This document shows, one piece after another, positions 59,179-64,000 of a stretch of DNA of 64,000 nt (position 1 is the first letter of the stretch; each line of letters opens with the position of its first letter). Source of the stretch: Desulfacinum hydrothermale DSM 13146 (GTDB taxonomy: Bacteria; Desulfobacterota; Syntrophobacteria; Syntrophobacterales; DSM-9756); the NCBI RefSeq assembly GCF_900176285.1, contig NZ_FWXF01000002.1:124001-188000 (forward strand), written 5' to 3'. The translations under genes and the position numbers were made by a program. The notes under the pieces were generated by a model that was given only the letters and a program-made list of their open reading frames with translations, ran no database searches and was not told where the DNA came from.

Positions 59179-60285
59179 ATGAGACGCGTTGCGTGGGGCT
59201 TGGCATTTTTGGCAGCAGCCATCTTCTGGGTTTGTCCCAGCGCGGGAGCCGTGCGCATCAAGGACATCGCCCGTTTCATGGGCGTTCGCACCAACCCGCT
59301 TTTCGGCTACGGCCTGGTGGTGGGCCTCAATGGCACGGGAGACAACAGCAAGACCCAATTTACCACCAATACACTTGCCAACATGCTGGACCACATGGGA
59401 ATCCATGTGGACCCCGACGCCCTCAAGGTCAAGAACGTGGCCGCCGTTATGGTCACCGCTCAATTGCCGCCGTTCGCCCGGATCGGCAACCGCATCGACG
59501 TCCAGGTTTCGTCCATCGGCGACGCCAAGAGTCTGGAAGGAGGCACCCTGTTGATGACTCCCCTGCAGGGACCCGACGGCCAGATCTACGCCGTGGCCCA
59601 AGGCCCTCTCTCCACGGGAGGGTTTTCCAGCGCGGGAGCCAGCGGTAGCTCCGTCCAAAAGAACCACCCCACGGTGGGCTACATCTCCGGCGGGGCCATG
59701 GTGGAAAGGGAACTCCCCCTCGTGCTCTCAGATCAGGAGGGCCTGGACCTGGTCCTGGAAGAACCCGATTTTTCCACGGCCAATCGGGCGGCCCAGCGGA
59801 TCAACCTGGCCCTGGGAGGCCCCTTTGCCAAGCCCGTCAGCGCCTCCACCATTCGCGTGCAGGTGCCGCCTTCCTTTCGAACCAACATGGTGGGGCTCAT
59901 CTCCCGAGTGGAAACCCTGGAGGTCACCCCCGATACGACAGCCAAAGTGGTGATCAACGAACGCACGGGAACCATCGTGATGGGGGAAAACGTGCGCATT
60001 TCGCCCGTGGCGGTGGCCCATGGGAATCTGACGGTGCAGATCACGGAGCAACCGGCCGTGTCCCAGCCACTGCCGCTGAGCCAAGGCCAGACGGTGGTGA
60101 CTCCCCAGTCGTCGGTTCAGGTCCAGGAAGGCAAGGGAAGCCTCAACCTGCTGCCCGGTGGCGCCACGATCGGGGAGGTCATCCACGGACTCAATGCCAT
60201 CGGGGCCACTCCCAGGGACATCATCACCATTTTGCAGGCCATCAAGGCCGCAGGAGCGCTCCATGCCCGACTCGAGCTCATCTAA
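59179..60285 (+). CDS. flgI: Flagellar P-ring protein FlgI
   Basis: Periplasmic ring protein, 368 residues. Signal peptide, then VRIKDIARFMGVRTNPLFGY, GLVVGLNGTGDNSKTQFT, VAAVMVTAQLPPFARIGNRI, GTIVMGENVRISPVAVAHGN and the end TPRDIITILQAIKAAGALHA. The ATG has AAGGAGG upstream. It overlaps the next gene by 23 nt. Confidence 0.98.
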   Translation: MRRVAWGLAFLAAAIFWVCPSAGAVRIKDIARFMGVRTNPLFGYGLVVGLNGTGDNSKTQFTTNTLANMLDHMGIHVDPDALKVKNVAAVMVTAQLPPFARIGNRIDVQVSSIGDAKSLEGGTLLMTPLQGPDGQIYAVAQGPLSTGGFSSAGASGSSVQKNHPTVGYISGGAMVERELPLVLSDQEGLDLVLEEPDFSTANRAAQRINLALGGPFAKPVSASTIRVQVPPSFRTNMVGLISRVETLEVTPDTTAKVVINERTGTIVMGENVRISPVAVAHGNLTVQITEQPAVSQPLPLSQGQTVVTPQSSVQVQEGKGSLNLLPGGATIGEVIHGLNAIGATPRDIITILQAIKAAGALHARLELI

Positions 60286-61156
60286 AAAGAAGAAGGGAAA
60301 CGGCGGAGAAGAAGGCCCGGCGGCAGATGGGTGGCTCACCACTTACTGCGACCTGTGCACCCTGCTTCTCACCTTCTTTGTGCTTTTGTTGAGTATGTCC
60401 GTCCTGGACAACACGAGGAAGAAGGAGGTCTTGAACTCCCTGGTGGGGGCGTTCGGGTTCCTGCCAGGAGGCCGCGCGGCTATTGGAATACCCAAAGGGT
60501 CGGATATCAGTGAGTTTTCGTCCCCGCTGATGGAAGACAAGGATTTCAACTTCGAATTGCTCCACGAAGTGACCATGAAAAATGAACTGGATCCGAAGGT
60601 GGACATCATTAAAAGGGACAAAGAGATAACCATCGTCCTCAACCAAAGGCTCCTCTTTGAACCCGGATCGTTCACCTTGACGCAAGCCGCTTCCCATTAC
60701 TTGGCGCAGATCGCCCCCTACCTGCGCGGGCAGAACCGTGAGGTGGAGATCCGGGGGCACACCGACCGCTACGAAGACATACGCGATCCGCGATGGATTG
60801 ATCGTTCCTACGAGATCTCCACCCGCAGGGCCATGGCCGTCTACAGAAAGCTCATAAGCCTGGGTGTGCCGATGGGCAAAATGAGTGTGCACGGTTTCAG
60901 CTTTTCCCGTCCTCTCGTGGACGGCGCCCAGTTCCCCCATCTGCGCTACAAGAATCAAAGGGTGGAGATCGCCATGACCTACAGCCGGTCGTTGCCGGCC
61001 TCCCTGGTTCGGGCAAAACCCAAACCCACACCCTACTTCAACTACAAGAATTTCTTCTTCCGGCTCTTCCCGATGGACAACCAAGGGGCATCGGGGAAGG
61101 ATGGGCCAGATCGATCTGCAATGAAACATACCGTAGGAGTGAAGCAACATGGCTAA
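60263..61156 (+). CDS. MotB-like stator protein 1 (OmpA domain)
   Basis: A 297-residue stator-type protein. A charged start is followed by one membrane helix with the ion-binding Asp30 in LTTYCDLCTLLLTFFVLLLS, a plug/linker region and a peptidoglycan-binding OmpA domain (RLLFEPGSFTLTQAA, VEIRGHTDRYE, SYEISTRRAMAVYRKLI, YKNQRVEIAM). The C-terminus has an extra 45-residue tail rich in Phe and Asn. The ATG at 60263 follows AGGAG inside the flgI 3' end. No MotA lies next to it. Confidence 0.88.
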   Translation: MPDSSSSKKKKGNGGEEGPAADGWLTTYCDLCTLLLTFFVLLLSMSVLDNTRKKEVLNSLVGAFGFLPGGRAAIGIPKGSDISEFSSPLMEDKDFNFELLHEVTMKNELDPKVDIIKRDKEITIVLNQRLLFEPGSFTLTQAASHYLAQIAPYLRGQNREVEIRGHTDRYEDIRDPRWIDRSYEISTRRAMAVYRKLISLGVPMGKMSVHGFSFSRPLVDGAQFPHLRYKNQRVEIAMTYSRSLPASLVRAKPKPTPYFNYKNFFFRLFPMDNQGASGKDGPDRSAMKHTVGVKQHG

Positions 61157-61892
61157 GAAAAAGAAAGGTGGAGGCGACGAAGGCGGTGAGGGCAGCGCCT
61201 CCTGGATGGTCACCTTTTCGGACCTTTCCACGCTGCTTCTGACCTTCTTTGTCTTGTTGCTCAGTATGTCGTCGCTCAACGACAAGGCGATCCGGAGCAC
61301 CTTTCAAAACTTCGACAAAAGCAGCGGGATCCTGTTTTTCAAGAATCGTCAAAAGGTGCGCCTGAATTCGGAGATGGCCGTCAAGGACATCGTCAAGAGC
61401 CTCAAGAGCGTCTACCTCATGGACGTTCGGGATTTGGATGAGGTCACCAAAGTCCCCATGGACAAGAACCTAAAACTGGTTATTTCCTCGGGTAACGCCC
61501 TTTTTGTGAAAAAGAGGTGGGCCCCGGGCAGCTTTTCCTTCATCTTCGGCGACCAACTCCTTTTTGAAAGCGGCCGCGCGGAGCTCAAGCCCAAGGCCTA
61601 CAAGGCTTTGGAAAAGTTTGCTGTTTTTCTCAGGCAAGCGCCCTACCGGGTCTATGTGGACGGCCATACGGACAGCCGCCCCGTGAGCGGTCGTCGTTTT
61701 GCCTCCAACGATGAACTATCGCTGGCCCGGGCCATGGCTGTGGCCCGCTTCTTCGTGGACAAGGCCCGGGTACCGCCCGAAAAGGTGGCCGTGGGGGCCT
61801 ACGGCGACACCCAGCCCCTCATGCCAAACACCACCCCGGAAGGGCGCCGCATGAACCGGCGCGTGGAACTCATCTTTGAACAGGTGAGCTAG
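61149..61892 (+). CDS. MotB-like stator protein 2 (OmpA domain)
   Basis: A 247-residue paralogue of the preceding protein, which it overlaps by 8 nt. Ion-binding Asp25 lies in SWMVTFSDLSTLLLTFFVLL. The OmpA domain (QLLFESGRAELKPKAY, VYVDGHTDSRPVSG, LARAMAVARFFV, RRMNRRVELIF) is closer to standard MotB than in copy 1. The two may form a heterodimeric B-subunit with MotA. Confidence 0.9.
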   Translation: MAKKKKGGGDEGGEGSASWMVTFSDLSTLLLTFFVLLLSMSSLNDKAIRSTFQNFDKSSGILFFKNRQKVRLNSEMAVKDIVKSLKSVYLMDVRDLDEVTKVPMDKNLKLVISSGNALFVKKRWAPGSFSFIFGDQLLFESGRAELKPKAYKALEKFAVFLRQAPYRVYVDGHTDSRPVSGRRFASNDELSLARAMAVARFFVDKARVPPEKVAVGAYGDTQPLMPNTTPEGRRMNRRVELIFEQVS

Positions 61893-61901
61893 GAGTTGAA
61901 A

Positions 61902-62237
61902 ATGGATTCCGTACGCATGGCCCCCGTGACCTGGAACCCGGAACGCACCGCCGATTCCGTGGACCATCAAAAGAAAAGGCTTCGCCAAGCCTGCCGGGAC
62001 TTCGAAAGCCTGCTCAACGCCCACATGTTCAAATCCATGAGACGTGGGATTTTGAGGGCGGAAAGACCGGAACATGCCCAAAGCCTTTACGAGGCCATGT
62101 TCGACGAAGCGCTGGCCAAAGAATGTGCCGAGCAGGGTGCGGTGGGTCTGGGCGACCTTCTCTACCGCCAGCTGGAACCCCTGATCGAAGCTTCCAGCGC
62201 CTCACCGGCCACCGGAAGCACGCCCAAAGAGACTTAG
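61902..62237 (+). CDS. flgJ: FlgJ rod-binding domain protein (no muramidase)
   Basis: A 111-residue protein that is just the N-terminal half of FlgJ, the rod cap: FESLLNAHMFKSMRRGIL, YEAMFDEALAKECAEQGAVGLGDLLYRQL in parts. The C-terminal muramidase of enteric FlgJ is absent, as in many non-enteric bacteria. The ATG at 61902 has AGGAG six bases upstream. Confidence 0.9.
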   Translation: MDSVRMAPVTWNPERTADSVDHQKKRLRQACRDFESLLNAHMFKSMRRGILRAERPEHAQSLYEAMFDEALAKECAEQGAVGLGDLLYRQLEPLIEASSASPATGSTPKET

Positions 62238-62543
62238 ATCCGGACTGGCGAAAAGCGCAAATCCCCGGGCCGCCGCAGACGGCTGTGGGCAAAAGGATCA
62301 CCGATTCACGGTGCGTGCGTCCACGCGGGGCTCCAGCTCCGCAGAGGTGAAGGTTCCGAAGTGCAAGGAGATGGCTCAGCCGGCGAGATTTCCAGGGGGA
62401 AAGGACGCCACGTTGTTTTTTCACGTCCCCAAAGGGCTCTGCCGCAACGGGGGACAAACGCTGGGCACCGGGGGCAGGGCGATCCATCCCAAGGCCTTTA
62501 GTTTTTCGTACTTTTTGCCGATTAGAATAGTGAGGAATCGATC
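62238..62543. other. 306-bp gap between flgJ and flgN
   Basis: No supported gene; flgM, often found here, is absent. The right end contains the sigma-28 promoter for flgN. Confidence 0.5.
62497..62524 (+). promoter_or_regulatory. Sigma-28 promoter of flgN-flgK
   Basis: TTTAGTTT, 12 bp, GCCGATTA, compared with TAAAGTTT-N11-GCCGATAA: 7 of 8 in the -10 and 6 of 8 in the -35. The start site would be near 62531, leaving a leader of about a dozen bases with the flgN binding site AGGA in it. Confidence 0.72.
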
Positions 62544-63011
62544 ATGCATGCACCAGGGACAGGACAGGCGGCCAAGGGTGGCGGAGGAGCCAAAGGCGGA
62601 GGCGTGCACGCCCACAGGACCCAAGACCTTCGCACCATCCTGGAAACGGCCACCTCTCTTCTGGAAATGGTGGAAGAAGAAAGCCGATGCCTCAAGGAAA
62701 GGGACCATGAGGCCCTGTTGCACCTGCTGCCGGCCAAGGAGGGCCTGGCCCGGGCCTTGGCAGCCCAGCTGCAGCGGCTTAGTCCTCAGGCAGCGGGCGG
62801 AGATGACGGCGGCGGCCAGACCCTTCAGGAAATCAAGACCATCCTGCGCCACATTGAGGCTCGTAACGAGGCCAACCGCCAGTTCATCCTGGAGTCCCTG
62901 GACATTTATCAGGGAATCTTGAGGCTTTTCGAAAGGGATCTCTACGGCCCGTCAGCCACCCCGCCCGATTTTGCGGCGTTCAGGGGGAGCTCAATTCACA
63001 GGGAGGCCTGA
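62544..63011 (+). CDS. flgN: FlgN-like export chaperone
   Basis: Chaperone for the hook-filament junction proteins FlgK and FlgL. The 155 residues have a Gly-rich start and a helical body typical of FlgN (DLRTILETATSLLEMVEEE, CLKERDHEALLHLLPAKEGL, NRQFILESLDIYQGILRLF). Similarity is by pattern and position directly before flgK. Confidence 0.82.
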   Translation: MHAPGTGQAAKGGGGAKGGGVHAHRTQDLRTILETATSLLEMVEEESRCLKERDHEALLHLLPAKEGLARALAAQLQRLSPQAAGGDDGGGQTLQEIKTILRHIEARNEANRQFILESLDIYQGILRLFERDLYGPSATPPDFAAFRGSSIHREA

Positions 63012-63012
63012 C

Positions 63013-64000
63013 ATGGCAGGGCTGAACGCATCTTTGGAAATCGCCAAGAACGCGCTCCTGAACACCCAGGTCCAAATTCAGACCTCTTCGCACAACATCG
63101 CCAACGCGGAAAACCCCAACTACACGCGCCAGAAGGCATCCACAGTCACACAGGGAGCGGTTCGGGAACGCGCCGGATGGGTGGGCATGGGAGCCCGCTT
63201 GGACCACATCGTTCAGCAGCGCGACGCCTTCCTGGAATCCAACCTGCTGGGGAGCCTTTCTTCCAGTTCCTACTACGAAACGATGGGGCGCATCCTGGAG
63301 ACGGCCGAAACCTATCTTTCCGATGATGGGGAAACCGGGCTTTCCGGATCGCTCAACGCATTTTGGAACGCCTGGAACGCCCTGGCACAAAACCCCGATG
63401 GGGCCGCCGAAAAGGCAACGGTGATCGAAGCCGGCAAAAACCTGGCAAGCCTGCTCAATGACACGGCCGCAGATCTGGATGCGTTGCAGGGAAACCTCAA
63501 AAAAGACCTGGAGGACTCTCTGCAACCGGTCAACACGCTGCTGGAAAAAATTCGGGACCTCAATCTGCAGATCGCACGCGCCGAAGGATCCGGGCAGACA
63601 GCCAACGATCTCAGGGACCAGCGCTACCAAGCCATGAAGGAATTGGGCCAGTACGTCCAGTTCGATACGGAAGAAATCTCCGGGGGAGCGATCAATATCT
63701 TTCTCGGCGACCGAACCCCATTGGTGGTCGGCACGGTGTACGCGGCGGAGCTCGAAGTCCAGGACGAGTCCGCCGGATATGCCGTTACCATCAAGGATAC
63801 GGGAACGGTGGTGGGCCAACTGGACACCTCCGATGCCGCCAACACCCTGGACCGGTTGGGAGGTTCCCTGGGTGGGTTGATTGCTTCGGCGTCCCAAGTG
63901 GACGAGTGGCAGGACAAGCTGGATGATTTTGCGGGGGCTCTGGTTTCCACCATAAACGGCGAATACAGCCCGGCCCCGCCACCGCCTGCCGATCCCAACG
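63013..64000 (+). CDS. flgK: Flagellar hook-associated protein FlgK, 3' end outside window
   Basis: First hook-filament junction protein. The visible 329 codons show the FlgK N-terminus (LNASLEIAKNALLNTQVQIQ, SSHNIANAENPNYTRQK), QRDAFLESNL, SGSLNAFWNAWNALAQNPDG and LRDQRYQAMKELGQYVQFDT. The ATG at 63013 has GGGAGG upstream and lies one base after the flgN stop. The C-terminus lies beyond the right edge. Confidence 0.96.
   Translation, partial: MAGLNASLEIAKNALLNTQVQIQTSSHNIANAENPNYTRQKASTVTQGAVRERAGWVGMGARLDHIVQQRDAFLESNLLGSLSSSSYYETMGRILETAETYLSDDGETGLSGSLNAFWNAWNALAQNPDGAAEKATVIEAGKNLASLLNDTAADLDALQGNLKKDLEDSLQPVNTLLEKIRDLNLQIARAEGSGQTANDLRDQRYQAMKELGQYVQFDTEEISGGAINIFLGDRTPLVVGTVYAAELEVQDESAGYAVTIKDTGTVVGQLDTSDAANTLDRLGGSLGGLIASASQVDEWQDKLDDFAGALVSTINGEYSPAPPPPADPN

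Overview
The window reads as chromosome of a GC-rich, motile, anaerobic member of the Desulfobacterota (former Deltaproteobacteria), plausibly a Syntrophobacteria-like sulfate reducer or syntroph. The reasons are a SelB factor, a Re-citrate-synthase-like enzyme, a DUF6485-type cysteine-rich protein, an MSHA-like pilus cluster and a polar-type flagellar system under sigma-54. The lineage is inferred from gene content, not from a marker gene. No rRNA, tRNA, CRISPR array, prophage or insertion sequence was seen.

Layout. (1) 1-6145, minus strand: a type IV/MSHA-like pilus operon (pilT, a PilM/PilN-like fusion, PilO-like, PilP-like, lipoprotein secretin, pilin cut by the window edge) behind a good sigma-54 promoter. 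(2) 6191-9042, minus: selB, a Dabb-domain protein and a DUF1285-like protein, with a 95-bp inverted-repeat element between the last two. (3) 9429-14144, plus: mltG with a GlmU-like nucleotidyltransferase, an acyl-CoA ligase with its own promoter, and two small proteins. (4) 14156-24180, mostly minus: a Cys-rich protein, a coiled-coil NYN-domain protein, cutA (plus), then the run hisS-aspS-(Re-citrate-synthase-like/Cache fusion)-rlpA-hisD. (5) 24604-64000, plus: one very large flagellar locus.

The flagellar locus opens with a FleQ/FlrA-like sigma-54 activator, a large secreted TPR protein and a FleR/FlrC-like activator. It continues as flgB-flgC-fliE, fliF-G-H-I-J-motE, fliK-flgD-flgE, motA-fliL-M-N-O-P-Q-R-flhB-flhA-flhF-fleN-fliA-(FliL-like)-(DUF2802-like), flgF-G-A-H-I-motB1-motB2-flgJ, and flgN-flgK (cut by the window edge). 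Sigma-54 promoters lie before flgB, fliK, motA and flgF, a weaker candidate lies before the TPR/FleR-like pair, and a sigma-28 promoter lies before flgN.

The most interesting signal is a palindrome, GTCA-N6-TGAC, found at five intergenic places: over the -35 box of the FleQ-like gene, upstream of the TPR/FleR-like operon, twice upstream of flgB, and once upstream of motA. It matches the known Pseudomonas FleQ box, and one copy differs from that consensus at a single base. It is not seen before fliK or flgF. This suggests a readable hierarchy: FleQ-like activator, then early structural and export genes plus the FleR-like gene, then hook and rod genes, then sigma-28 late genes. In this genome the FleQ-like protein keeps a complete phospho-receiver while the FleR-like one has lost the key residues, the reverse of the Pseudomonas arrangement. 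A second notable item is the fusion of a DRE-TIM acyltransferase to a Cache-type sensor domain.
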